A DNA stretch of 64,000 bases from Oenococcus oeni DSM 20252 = AWRIB129 (GTDB lineage: Bacteria > Bacillota > Bacilli > Lactobacillales > Lactobacillaceae): positions 186,001 to 250,000 of the forward strand of contig NZ_AQVA01000001.1 of assembly GCF_000372485.1 (NCBI RefSeq), in the 5' to 3' direction. Positions 54,514 to 63,537 of this stretch are shown one piece after another; the first letter of the stretch is position 1, and every line of letters starts with the position of its first letter. The position numbers and the translations under genes are program-made. Under the pieces are notes generated by a model. It saw only the letters and a program-made list of their open reading frames with translations, ran no database searches and was not told where the DNA came from.

Positions 54514-55872
54514 CTAATCACGTTTGTTCATCTTTTTAAGTAAATAAAAAATAAACATAAATAAAATTGCAGTAATTCCGGAAATGAATACTCCCAAACT
54601 GTTATTTCGGAATATACCTTTCGCGAACGGCCCGTTCCAAATTGCATTATTTGTGAATAATAGCCCTATAAGAGTAGCCAAAATCCAAGAAATTATTCCA
54701 TCCCATTTATAATGTATTGGTGAACGGTTTTCCATTAATTTAATGTCATATCCCTTTTTTCTATACATAACGCTGTCACACAAGAATATGGCAACCCAAG
54801 ATGCCAAACAAATACCGAGGAAATTAAGGAAGAGTTCGAAGCTGCTGAGAAAATTTCCGGAAACAAATAAAACATAAATCGGAATTAATATAACGATCGC
54901 ACCATGGATTACAAGTGATGATCTTTGAGATATATTTATTCCGACGGTTGATAGATTAATTCTTGCTGAGCGCAGCGATATTATGCATTGCGGGATCAAA
55001 CCACCCACTGCAACAAGAAAATAAGTAAAACCGAACCAACTTGGCAATACGTTATACATAACTGAAAATGGTTCACTTGCGTTTGCTAAGTTTGGGGAAA
55101 TTGTACTTAATAAGACGCCTCCGGACATTAGGATAAAAAGTGGAATTGATCCACCTAAAGTTGTATTCCAAAATGTGGCGGAAGGTTTAGTATTAGTCTT
55201 TACATAAGCTCCCCAATCAGCTGCAGCCATAGACCAAGAAATGCCTGATCCTGCAGCTACGATACTTATCGCTGGCAAAAAACCTTTGACCCAACTTCCT
55301 GATGGTAGTTGAAAAGCTTCGTTCCAATTAGCTTTAAAGAGGAATATAAATAAAATAACTAGTGTTAATATTCCAAAAATCCAACTTAACCAAGTTTGAA
55401 TTTTGGCCAAGACGTTTTCTTTAAGAAGACCCGAAGCAATGACTAATCCACCAAAGATAGCCAAAGCAATTGCATCAGACAAAGTAGTTTTAGGAATATT
55501 AATTGTTTTGAACATAGCCGTAAGTAAGAGCGTTCCGGTTAAAACGTTCACCGAAACCCAACCAATCATATTTATCCAGGCGATGAAATTCGGAATTTTG
55601 TTTCCGCGGGTCCCATAGGCGGCCCGACTAAGTTTAAAAGTTGTAATTCCTTCTTTTCGCCCGATCATTGCCACCCAACCAGGTGCTGTGAATGAGAGGG
55701 CTCCAATTAAAGCTGCAATAGTTGACTGTATAAATGATAAATGGTAGCTAACAATTATAGCTCCGTAGACGAATCCTAATATTCCGATGTTCGCAGCAAA
55801 CCAGTTGTAAAAAAGCTTACCCGGCGTGAGTGTTTTTTCTGAATTTTGTATCCTGATTGAATCTTCATTCAT
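54514..55872 (-). CDS. NCS1-family purine/cytosine-type permease
   Basis: 452 residues with about twelve membrane segments of the CodB/NCS1 type: WFAANIGILGFVYGA in TM1, GALSFTAPGWVAMIGRKEG near 50, SRAAYGTRG and AADWGAYVK near 217. Imports nucleobases, nucleosides or related heterocycles with protons or sodium. Fourteen bases separate it from the kinase gene. Confidence 0.85.
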   Translation of the reverse strand: MNEDSIRIQNSEKTLTPGKLFYNWFAANIGILGFVYGAIIVSYHLSFIQSTIAALIGALSFTAPGWVAMIGRKEGITTFKLSRAAYGTRGNKIPNFIAWINMIGWVSVNVLTGTLLLTAMFKTINIPKTTLSDAIALAIFGGLVIASGLLKENVLAKIQTWLSWIFGILTLVILFIFLFKANWNEAFQLPSGSWVKGFLPAISIVAAGSGISWSMAAADWGAYVKTNTKPSATFWNTTLGGSIPLFILMSGGVLLSTISPNLANASEPFSVMYNVLPSWFGFTYFLVAVGGLIPQCIISLRSARINLSTVGINISQRSSLVIHGAIVILIPIYVLFVSGNFLSSFELFLNFLGICLASWVAIFLCDSVMYRKKGYDIKLMENRSPIHYKWDGIISWILATLIGLLFTNNAIWNGPFAKGIFRNNSLGVFISGITAILFMFIFYLLKKMNKRD

Positions 55873-55947
55873 TTTCTAGCTCCTTTTCGGAATCTATAAA
55901 ATAATTTCAAAAATTCTTGCGCTGTTATTCATAAAAAATTTTTTTAT

Positions 55948-56946
55948 TTAGTTTTTAAATGAAATTATTTTGTCGCTAAGTTCCTCAATGTTGTGTTGCG
56001 GATTTTTTTTGTCTATCAATTGTTTCCATTCAATTGGAATGCTTGACGCTCCATTTTTAGCACCACAGATTGCTGTGGCCATCGCTCCGATTGTGTCTGT
56101 ATCGCCACCAAGATTTGAACATAGGATCGCACATTTTTGAACATCTTTTGTATAATATGCCGCTGAAACTGCTGCTGGAATGCTCTCCGAAATCATAGTC
56201 CCAGTTCCTAAAGTTTCATAGATTTGTTTGCTGAATTCGTCTTCGTTATTCGCATATTTGTCCGCTATATCAATTCCTATTTCCAGACGATTTTTGTTTT
56301 TGGCAGCCCAAGTGGGGGACCCAAGTTTTAGTCCTTTGTTGTTTGCTTTAATTGCATAATTGATAATGTCATCCCATGAATAATTGGCAATTCCGGCTGT
56401 TACTGCACCAGCGATCATGCTTGCTCCGCTTATTGAAACGTCACTTGAGTGAGTTATTTTTGTGACTTGATATACCATTTTTACCAAATTATCTATTTGA
56501 TTTGTTTCAAAAAGAGATCCAATTGGAGCTATTCTCATTCCAGCCCCGTTAGTCAACGCTTTTTTTGTAACTTCAGTTGGATCTTTTCCTTCTTTAATTA
56601 GAGTGAGAGCGGCTTTGCTGCTTGGTCCTAGAATATTATTTTTCCACGCCCCAACTTTATTAGCCCATTCCATAATGTGCTTAACCAGAATTTCTTGTTT
56701 GGGTTCCCAATGTGCTTCTATTAAAGCATCAAGAATCGCAAAGGCTTGATTTGTATCATCGGTGTATTCACCTCGACTGAAATTCAGCGCAATCTCATTA
56801 TCTTGTGTGCCATCCATGAAATCAGTTATTTTTCCGTCGAATTTTTTTCTAATTTTTTGAATTGGCCATAGCTCAGACGGCATTCCCATTGCATCACCGA
56901 TTGCCTGACCGTATAATGTTCCTAAAATTTTGTCTTTATCTCTCAT
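55948..56946 (-). CDS. ADP-ribosylglycohydrolase (DraG-fold) family protein
   Basis: 332 residues. GTLYGQAIGDAMGMPSE near 12, GEYTDDTNQAF near 61 (first metal Asp pair) and GGDTDTIGAMATA near 281 (second metal site) are the di-Mg centre of this family. Members hydrolyse ADP-ribosyl bonds or other N-ribosides. In an operon with a permease and PfkB kinase it more likely acts on a small riboside than on modified proteins (inference). Confidence 0.88.
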   Translation of the reverse strand: MRDKDKILGTLYGQAIGDAMGMPSELWPIQKIRKKFDGKITDFMDGTQDNEIALNFSRGEYTDDTNQAFAILDALIEAHWEPKQEILVKHIMEWANKVGAWKNNILGPSSKAALTLIKEGKDPTEVTKKALTNGAGMRIAPIGSLFETNQIDNLVKMVYQVTKITHSSDVSISGASMIAGAVTAGIANYSWDDIINYAIKANNKGLKLGSPTWAAKNKNRLEIGIDIADKYANNEDEFSKQIYETLGTGTMISESIPAAVSAAYYTKDVQKCAILCSNLGGDTDTIGAMATAICGAKNGASSIPIEWKQLIDKKNPQHNIEELSDKIISFKN

Positions 56947-56955
56947 CGATTTCTC

Positions 56956-57648
56956 CTAAATTCCAAGAGTGAATTTAAAGCGCGCTTGGTCACTGTATAT
57001 TATGCCGACTTTTTCCATGATTTCAGAATTGGAGTCATATACAAAACCGTTTACTTTCAATAAAGGATTACCTTTTGAGACCCTCAATAAATTACTGATT
57101 TCTTCTTCTGGAGCAACTGGTATGACTTCAAGATTAGCTATCGCTGGATAAGTGTTGTACTTATTTCTTAGGACGTCATATAAAGAACCCTTTTCAAAAT
57201 TATATTGATCCAATCCTGGAAAATCATCTAAACTCAAAATCGATTCGTCGAATGTCAAAGGAGCTATCTCATCATTGATTTTGATACTGCGTAAGCGCTT
57301 GAGAAGCATTTTGTGGCCATTGTCAATTTTCTTTTTTTTAATTAATTTTGTTATTGGAGTTGCCCCAATTTGATGTGCATACTCTGAAAATCCTTTAAAA
57401 TTAAACATCTCTATTTTTGGATGTTTAAATATCACAAACGATCCCTTTCCCTGAACTTTTTCGATTAACTGCATTGTTTCCAAATCTCTTAGAGCCTTTT
57501 GCACTGTCGATCTTGCTGTTCCAAAGAGATTCGCATACTCACTTTCTGATGGCAGTTTTTCTCCAATTTTTCTATTTTTTATAATGTCCATCTGAATGCT
57601 AGAAACAATTTGTTTTCTAGTTGTTTTATTTCCTTTATAAGATTCCAT
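56956..57648 (-). CDS. GntR/HutC-family repressor
   Basis: 230 residues: an N-terminal winged helix (KLPSESEYANLFGTARSTVQKALRDLE, about 37-63) and a C-terminal UTRA ligand-binding domain. It is the first gene of the minus-strand operon and lies directly behind a perfect palindromic operator, so it probably represses its own operon until a substrate-derived ligand binds. Confidence 0.92.
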   Translation of the reverse strand: MESYKGNKTTRKQIVSSIQMDIIKNRKIGEKLPSESEYANLFGTARSTVQKALRDLETMQLIEKVQGKGSFVIFKHPKIEMFNFKGFSEYAHQIGATPITKLIKKKKIDNGHKMLLKRLRSIKINDEIAPLTFDESILSLDDFPGLDQYNFEKGSLYDVLRNKYNTYPAIANLEVIPVAPEEEISNLLRVSKGNPLLKVNGFVYDSNSEIMEKVGIIYSDQARFKFTLGI

Positions 57649-57669
57649 AGATAATTTCCTAATTTGAGT

Positions 57670-57685
57670 ACTTGAGTACTCAAGT
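57670..57685. promoter_or_regulatory. Palindromic operator of the GntR operon
   Basis: ACTTGAGTACTCAAGT is a perfect 16-base palindrome, with an additional half repeat (GAGTACT) to its left at 57666-57672. It covers the predicted transcription start of the gntR operon, an ideal repressor position. Confidence 0.75.
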
Positions 57686-57687
57686 AG

Positions 57688-57725
57688 ATAATAAATCTTT
57701 ATGGTAATATTTGCAAGCGATTACA
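57688..57725 (-). promoter_or_regulatory. Promoter of the gntR operon with overlapping cre
   Basis: On the minus strand, TTGCAA (57711-57716), a 17-base spacer and TATTAT (57688-57693) form a near-consensus sigma-A promoter. The plus-strand TGCAAGCGATTACA at 57712-57725 (preceded by T) fits the relaxed cre consensus WTGNAANCGNWNNCW and overlaps the -35, predicting CcpA repression. Confidence 0.7.
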
Positions 57726-58028
57726 TAATTTTTATGGGAACTATTTATTTATAAATTATTTCAGATAGATATTGAGAATCAAAAAAATATTAATAAAAAT
57801 TTATCATTGGAAGCATCGATGCTTTTTATTTTGATGGATTTAAAAAATTGTCTTACAAGCATAAATCACAAAACAAGTAAATCACGATTAAAGACGAACA
57901 AAAACGAATAAAAATATTTTTTAAGGCTTTTTTAATACTTTTTTATGAATGATTATGGAAATTACTCTAATATAGTTCGTAAAATAGTGATATTATGAAT
58001 TAGTCGTCATTTTGGAGGGACGCAAATT
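57726..58028 (+). promoter_or_regulatory. Upstream region of the ABC/purine salvage operon
   Basis: About 300 AT-rich bases without a gene. TGA-TATTAT at 57988-57996 is an extended -10 for the plus-strand operon. CGAAC (57895-57899), CGAAT (57905-57909) and inverted GTTCG (57975-57979) resemble PurBox half-sites. GGAGGG at 58014-58019 is a strong ribosome site nine bases before ATG 58029. Confidence 0.45.
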
Positions 58029-58075
58029 ATGATTGAAAGGCTGGTATTTCTTCGTCGAAGAAAAATAAATTCGGA

Positions 58076-58879
58076 TTGATTATTCCTGGGATTGTTGTTC
58101 TGCTTATTACTTTTTTTTACCCCTTGATAATGATGGTATTGCCGACTTTTTCTTCCAGCGAAGATTCGGCTAATAGTTATTTTGGATTTTTATCCAATCA
58201 ACAAAATCAACTGGTAATTTTAAGAACGGTATCAATTGCTTTGGTTTCAACTTTTATTATTGTACTTTTAGGGATCCCAACCAGCATTTGGCTTTCTAAA
58301 CTATCCGGTTTCAAAAAGACTTTTCTACTGACTTTAGTTGTCTTTCCAATCCTAACCAATAGTGTTGTCCGGAATTACGCTTGGATTACGATCTTGGGGA
58401 ATAGTGGAATTTTAAACAATTTATTGAAATTTCTACATATTATTAATAGTCCTTTGTCTTTCCTTTATACTGATGGATCTATTATTGCCGGAATCGTTTA
58501 TCTATTTTTGCCAATTATGATAATTACTCTAATTGGCGAATCCGAAAAGCTTGATCCTGAGTTGGACAACGCAGCTTTGATGTTGGGCACTCGACCGGCA
58601 AAAATATTTTGGAAAGTAACCATTCCTCAATTGACAACTGGGATTATTACTGGAGTAACTCTGGTTTTTGTCGGAGCGTTAACGGCCTATACAACACCAC
58701 AAATTTTGGGAGGTAATCAGCGGTTGGTGATGTCGACACTTTTGTATCAGCAGGCTATGACCCTCGGGAATTGGCAAGCTGCGAGCGTTATCGCAACGAT
58801 AATGATTGTTATTGCTTTGTTTGTGACATTTCTGTTAAGGAAATTTCAAAAAAAGGTAGATAAGAGGAAAACATTGTGA
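58076..58879 (+). CDS. ABC transporter permease (PotB-like), N-terminus frameshifted
   Basis: 267 residues from TTG 58076, six membrane segments, with the EAA-type loop DPELDNAALMLGTRPAKIFWKV near 160. No ribosome site precedes the TTG. The well-placed start is ATG 58029 behind GGAGGG, but that frame stops after 16 codons. Adding one A to the AAA at 58036-58038 joins the two into a 283-residue protein starting MIEKAGISSSKKNKFGL. So this gene is probably mutated or misread near its start; if translated from TTG, it would still retain all TM segments. Pairs with the next permease. Confidence 0.78.
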   Translation: MIIPGIVVLLITFFYPLIMMVLPTFSSSEDSANSYFGFLSNQQNQLVILRTVSIALVSTFIIVLLGIPTSIWLSKLSGFKKTFLLTLVVFPILTNSVVRNYAWITILGNSGILNNLLKFLHIINSPLSFLYTDGSIIAGIVYLFLPIMIITLIGESEKLDPELDNAALMLGTRPAKIFWKVTIPQLTTGIITGVTLVFVGALTAYTTPQILGGNQRLVMSTLLYQQAMTLGNWQAASVIATIMIVIALFVTFLLRKFQKKVDKRKTL

Positions 58880-59664
58880 CAACGAATAAGCACTTACTTA
58901 CGAAAATAATTGGGATTGTGACGATTGTGTTCCTTGTTTTTCCACTGATTTTGATAGTCGTAACATCATTTGGAACTGAGCCAACTATTTCTTTTCCAAT
59001 CAAAGGCTTTACTTTTGCTTGGTATGCAAACATTTTTTCTCAGGATTCTTTTACTCAAGGTTTTATAACCAGTGTCGTGATTGCATTATTGGCATCGCTT
59101 GCTTCTGCCTTGGTTGGCCTTCCAGCTGCTTATGCTTTGACAAGGGGTGAGACAAAGTTCAGTCATTTCTTAGAAAGTGTTTTCTTGGCACCGGTTATGG
59201 TTCCTGAGGTTGTTCTTGGTTTCTCCTTGTATTCGTCTCTTGTTATATATGCCCGTTTTCCATTATTTCTCAGCCTCCTTTTTGGACATTTTCTAATTTG
59301 TATGCCGTATACGATTAGGCTGCTTATTGGCGGTTTGGAGCAATTTGATTCAAGTATAGAAGAGGCAAGTTGGGTTCTGGGAACTTCTCGTTTATCTGGA
59401 TTTTTCAAAATGGTTTTGCCAAATATTTCCACCAGTATTATTTCCGGATTTCTTTTGTCCTTTATCAATTCTTTTAATAACATTCCGGTATCTGTATTTT
59501 TAAGCGGAGCAAACGTGAATATGTTGCCGACGTCAATTCTAAATTATCTGCAAAACAATTACGATCCGACTGTTTCGGCAATTTCAACCTGCTTGATGTT
59601 GCTAACACTTATATTCATGCTGATGGCTGAAAAGAAATTAGGCCTGAAAAGCTTAATCAATTAA
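58876..59664 (+). CDS. ABC transporter permease (PotC-like)
   Basis: 262 residues with six membrane segments; the EAA loop SSIEEASWVLGTSRLSGFFKM is near 165. Second membrane subunit of a spermidine/putrescine-class (or Fe/thiamine-class) importer. GTG start overlaps the previous stop by four bases. Confidence 0.88.
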   Translation: MTTNKHLLTKIIGIVTIVFLVFPLILIVVTSFGTEPTISFPIKGFTFAWYANIFSQDSFTQGFITSVVIALLASLASALVGLPAAYALTRGETKFSHFLESVFLAPVMVPEVVLGFSLYSSLVIYARFPLFLSLLFGHFLICMPYTIRLLIGGLEQFDSSIEEASWVLGTSRLSGFFKMVLPNISTSIISGFLLSFINSFNNIPVSVFLSGANVNMLPTSILNYLQNNYDPTVSAISTCLMLLTLIFMLMAEKKLGLKSLIN

Positions 59665-59678
59665 AAAAAGGGGATCAG

Positions 59679-60731
59679 ATGGCTAGATTAGATGTCAAAC
59701 ATTTGGCAGTAAGCTATAACGGAAAAAATAAAATATTGAATGATATAAATTTAACGATTGAAGATGGTGAGTTGGTTTCGCTTCTTGGACCAAGCGGATG
59801 TGGGAAGACAACTACTCTAAGATCAATTGCAGGGCTTATTCGATCCAACCAGGGTCAAATTCTGGTTGATGGAAAAGATATCAGTAGGATTCCGGTTTAT
59901 AAAAGGAATTTTGGGATGGTTTTTCAAAGTTATGCACTTTTTCCGCAACTGACGGTGAGAGAAAATGTTGCTTTTGGTCTTAAAAATCAGCATATTCGTG
60001 AGCCCGATCTGAGTTCGAGAGTAAATGAAATGTTGGATATAGTTGGTCTTTTGGATTACGCGGCGAGATTTCCAAGCCAATTATCCGGCGGACAGCAGCA
60101 GCGTGTTTCATTAGCAAGATCTTTAGTTACCCATCCCAGTCTTCTTCTGTTGGATGAACCTTTAAGTAATCTTGATGCGAAGTTAAGGGTTGAAATGAGA
60201 GAAATGATTCGCGAAATTCAACAACGCTTAAAATTAACAATGCTTTTCGTAACACATGATCAGTCAGAATGTTTTGCTATTTCTGATCATGTAGCTGTGA
60301 TGAATAAGGGCGTGATTGAGCAATTTGACAGTTCAGAATCTATTTATCATCATCCTTTAACGGAGTTCGTTGCACATTTTATTGGTTATGAAAACTTTTT
60401 CCAAGTAAAAAAGTTCTTAAAAAATCAAAAATATTTATTAGATCATAATCTTGAGTTTACAGCGGCTGACTCATCTCCGAATGTGATCAGTTTGACGATT
60501 CGTCCAGAGGATATCGAAATAATCGAAAAAGAAACGGAAAATTCGGATAATCATAATCAATTAGAAGGAAAAATATTATTTTCCACCTATCTGGGTGATA
60601 GCTATCGCTATCAAATTGATACACCTTTAGGGATTGTGATTGCGGTTTCTGGAACGGATAAAAAATATCTTTCCGGACAGCCGATTGTTTTAAACTTTCC
60701 CAGCCAAAAGGTTTTGGGATTGAGCAAATAA
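59679..60731 (+). CDS. ABC transporter ATPase (PotA-like)
   Basis: 350 residues: Walker A GPSGCGKTT near 35, signature LSGGQQQR near 132, Walker B LLLLDEPLSNLDAKLR near 154, and a C-terminal TOBE/OB domain (from about 255, ISLTIRPEDIEII). Energises the permease pair upstream. AAAAAAGGGG precedes the ATG. Confidence 0.92.
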   Translation: MARLDVKHLAVSYNGKNKILNDINLTIEDGELVSLLGPSGCGKTTTLRSIAGLIRSNQGQILVDGKDISRIPVYKRNFGMVFQSYALFPQLTVRENVAFGLKNQHIREPDLSSRVNEMLDIVGLLDYAARFPSQLSGGQQQRVSLARSLVTHPSLLLLDEPLSNLDAKLRVEMREMIREIQQRLKLTMLFVTHDQSECFAISDHVAVMNKGVIEQFDSSESIYHHPLTEFVAHFIGYENFFQVKKFLKNQKYLLDHNLEFTAADSSPNVISLTIRPEDIEIIEKETENSDNHNQLEGKILFSTYLGDSYRYQIDTPLGIVIAVSGTDKKYLSGQPIVLNFPSQKVLGLSK

Positions 60732-60753
60732 ATTTATTTAAAAGGGAATTAAA

Positions 60754-61818
60754 ATGGGATTAAGAAAAAGTATTTTTATGCGTACGGCAATTATTACCGG
60801 AGCCTTATTAACATTTGTTTCATTAATAAACACAAATGTACAGGCTAAAAGTTCAGGAAGTTTGACGGTTTCGACTTTTGGATTAAGTACCAAACAAATG
60901 CAGAGCGATGTTTTAACTCCGTTTTCTAAAAAGACAAATGTTAAAATAAACACCCAATTTGGCGATAGTGCTACTAGATTAACTCAGATTGAAAAAAATA
61001 AAAACAGTAACGTTGACGTGGTTGAGTTATCGCAAAATAATGCATTAACTGCAAATAACGAGAAAGTCTTTCAGAAATTGGATTTTTCCAAATTGAAAAA
61101 CTTTAAATATTTATCGAAAAGTGAACAAAAACTGGCCAAAGAGACTAACAGTATTCCTTATACGATCAATAGTGTTGGAATTGTCTACAATGCAAAAAAG
61201 GTTGGCAAAATAACATCATGGAATCAATTGTGGTCTTCTAAATTAAAAAACAAAATCTCGATTCCTGATGTTACAACAACCTTTGGTCCGGCGATGTTAT
61301 ATATTGCGGCAGATGATTCCGGAAAGAGCATCACTAGCAAAAGTGGAGCATCGGCTTTTTCTGCTTTGAAATCATTAAAGCCAAACCTAGTTAAAACATA
61401 TACACAGTCATCTGATTTGGCAAATATGTTTAATTCTGGGGAAATTCAAGCTGCCGTTGTCGGTGACTATGCTGTTGGAATGTTGGAAACTTCTAATTCT
61501 AATCTTCGTTACGTTGTGCCCAACAGTGGTACTTATGCAAACTATGATACAGTTTCGATTGTTAAAGGAACCAAGAATTTGAAAGCCGCCTATAAGTATT
61601 TGGATTACCGTATTTCTAAAAGTGTTCAGAAAAAAGTCGCTAAAACAAGTTCCCTTAACAATGCACCAGTAAATACAAAAGTCAAATTAAGTGCAGCTAA
61701 CGCTAAAAATAAAACTTATGGAAAAATTGCCGATCGGGCTAAAACAATTGATTTTAAATATGTGAACGCTCATTTAAAGAATTGGATTACCCGTTGGAAT
61801 TCGCTGATTAATAATTAA
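60754..61818 (+). CDS. Extracellular solute-binding protein of the Pot-like importer
   Basis: 354 residues. Signal peptide (cleavage likely after NTNVQA, about residue 31), then a type II periplasmic-binding fold with SLTVSTFGL, FGDSATRL, IPYTINSVGIVYNAKKVGK and YVVPNSGTYANYDTVSIVKG. There is no lipobox Cys, unusual for a Gram-positive binding protein; membrane retention is unexplained. The neighbouring adenine deaminase and nucleoside hydrolase suggest a purine-related ligand rather than a polyamine (inference). Confidence 0.85.
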   Translation: MGLRKSIFMRTAIITGALLTFVSLINTNVQAKSSGSLTVSTFGLSTKQMQSDVLTPFSKKTNVKINTQFGDSATRLTQIEKNKNSNVDVVELSQNNALTANNEKVFQKLDFSKLKNFKYLSKSEQKLAKETNSIPYTINSVGIVYNAKKVGKITSWNQLWSSKLKNKISIPDVTTTFGPAMLYIAADDSGKSITSKSGASAFSALKSLKPNLVKTYTQSSDLANMFNSGEIQAAVVGDYAVGMLETSNSNLRYVVPNSGTYANYDTVSIVKGTKNLKAAYKYLDYRISKSVQKKVAKTSSLNNAPVNTKVKLSAANAKNKTYGKIADRAKTIDFKYVNAHLKNWITRWNSLINN

Positions 61819-61833
61819 GGAGACAACAATAAA

Positions 61834-63537
61834 TTGATTAAAGCTGATCTAAAAATAATCAATGGCCAAATTTATAACACTTTTACACGTCAGTTCGCTG
61901 CAAAAGAAGTTGCGATTGTCGATGGGAAATTTTTTCAAATAGCAGATAAACTATCCGATGATTTTAAATTTGAAGATATACTGGATCTCAAAGGTTCTTA
62001 TGTTATTCCTGGTTTGATTGATTCGCATATGCATATTGAAAGTTCTATGGCCACGCCAACTAATTTTAGCGAAACTGCGATTCGTTTTGGAACGACAACC
62101 GTTATTGCCGATGCTCATGAGATAGCTAACACGAGCGGCATTAAAGGCCTTAAACGTTTTATGGATCAGCCTTCTTTGATAGATACTTTTTTCGCGATTC
62201 CTTCTTCTGTTCCTTCTACAAATCCCGAACTGGAAACAACAGGTGGAATTATTGATTTAGAGGAAGTTAAGGAATTATTGGCAGATCCTAGAATTATTTG
62301 TCTGGGAGAAGCGATGAATTTTAAAGGAATCACTTCTGAGCCTAATTCTTTAATCAGAAAAATTATTGCTTTATGTCAAAAGAAACGTCCAAGAATGCCC
62401 CTTGAAGGCCATGTACCAAACATTAGTAAAGAAGATTTGGCTAAGTTCATTTTTGCCGGTATTTTATCTGATCATACTCAGCAAACGCCTGCCTTAATTA
62501 AAGAGAAAATTGAGAATGGCATGTTTATTCAGCTCCAGAAAAAATCTCTCAATAAGGAAAATATAGAAACAATCGTTAAGAACCATTTCTACGATTATTC
62601 GGCCCTGGTTACCGACGATACAATGGCCGACGATTTGATCAACGGTCACCTTAATTCTATTATCAAACTGGCAGTGAAATGTGGCTTACCGCTGGAGTGG
62701 GCAATATATATGACAACTTATACACCCGCGCAGCACATGCATTTTCAAGATCGTGGCGTGATTGCTCCCGGCAAAATTGCTGATTTTGTCGTTTTAAACA
62801 ACTTAGATGGTTTCTCTATCAAAAATGTATACAAGAGAGGCGTCCCAATAGATAAATTGTCGATTGATGATGAGAAACCGTTTGCTAGTGAAGAGTATCA
62901 TTCGATTTATGTTCCTAATCGATCAGCTAAAGATTTTACACTTAGAGTTTCAAAAGATCTAAAAAAAATTACTGCTAATGTTATTGAAATAGCTGCTAAA
63001 GGAACATTTACGAAAGCAGTCAAAAAAGAGTTGCTTGTTAAGGATGGTATTGTCGACTGGCAAAAAGCTGGTCTGGCATTATTAGCTGTTCAGGAAAGAT
63101 ATGGCAAAACAGGTCAATTGACTCTTGCTTTGGTTTCTAAATCTATTAATAAAAGTGGCGCAATAGCAACGACTTGGGCTCACGACCACCATAATTTGAT
63201 GGTTTTGGGAACGAATCCTGATTCAATGGCGATTGCTTACGATAAAGTTGCTAGTCAGCAGGGTGGTTATTTAGTTGTTAAGGATAAAGAAATTGTCGCC
63301 AATGTCCAACTGCCGATAGCAGGCATCATAAGTGATGAACCCATTGATATTATTGGTCATAAATTAAAAAAGGTAAGACTGGCAATGAAAGATTTGGGAT
63401 ATGTCAATACCAATGAAATCATGTCTTTGTCGACTCTTTCTTTATTGGTGTCACCTTCGATTAAGGTATCAGATAAAGGTATTTTTGATGTTAAAACTCA
63501 AACTAAAATACCTTTATTGCTGGCAGGGGAAGAATGA
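61834..63537 (+). CDS. ade: Adenine deaminase
   Basis: 567-residue amidohydrolase. DSHMHIESSMATP near 63 and ADAHEIAN near 90 supply metal ligands, EGHVPNIS near 190 and LSDHTQQTPA near 209 further catalytic residues, and the C-terminal TWAHDHHNLMVLG motif near 449 is characteristic of the Ade family. Converts adenine to hypoxanthine and ammonia. TTG start at 61834 behind AAGGAGA. Its TGA overlaps the next ATG. Confidence 0.95.
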   Translation: MIKADLKIINGQIYNTFTRQFAAKEVAIVDGKFFQIADKLSDDFKFEDILDLKGSYVIPGLIDSHMHIESSMATPTNFSETAIRFGTTTVIADAHEIANTSGIKGLKRFMDQPSLIDTFFAIPSSVPSTNPELETTGGIIDLEEVKELLADPRIICLGEAMNFKGITSEPNSLIRKIIALCQKKRPRMPLEGHVPNISKEDLAKFIFAGILSDHTQQTPALIKEKIENGMFIQLQKKSLNKENIETIVKNHFYDYSALVTDDTMADDLINGHLNSIIKLAVKCGLPLEWAIYMTTYTPAQHMHFQDRGVIAPGKIADFVVLNNLDGFSIKNVYKRGVPIDKLSIDDEKPFASEEYHSIYVPNRSAKDFTLRVSKDLKKITANVIEIAAKGTFTKAVKKELLVKDGIVDWQKAGLALLAVQERYGKTGQLTLALVSKSINKSGAIATTWAHDHHNLMVLGTNPDSMAIAYDKVASQQGGYLVVKDKEIVANVQLPIAGIISDEPIDIIGHKLKKVRLAMKDLGYVNTNEIMSLSTLSLLVSPSIKVSDKGIFDVKTQTKIPLLLAGEE

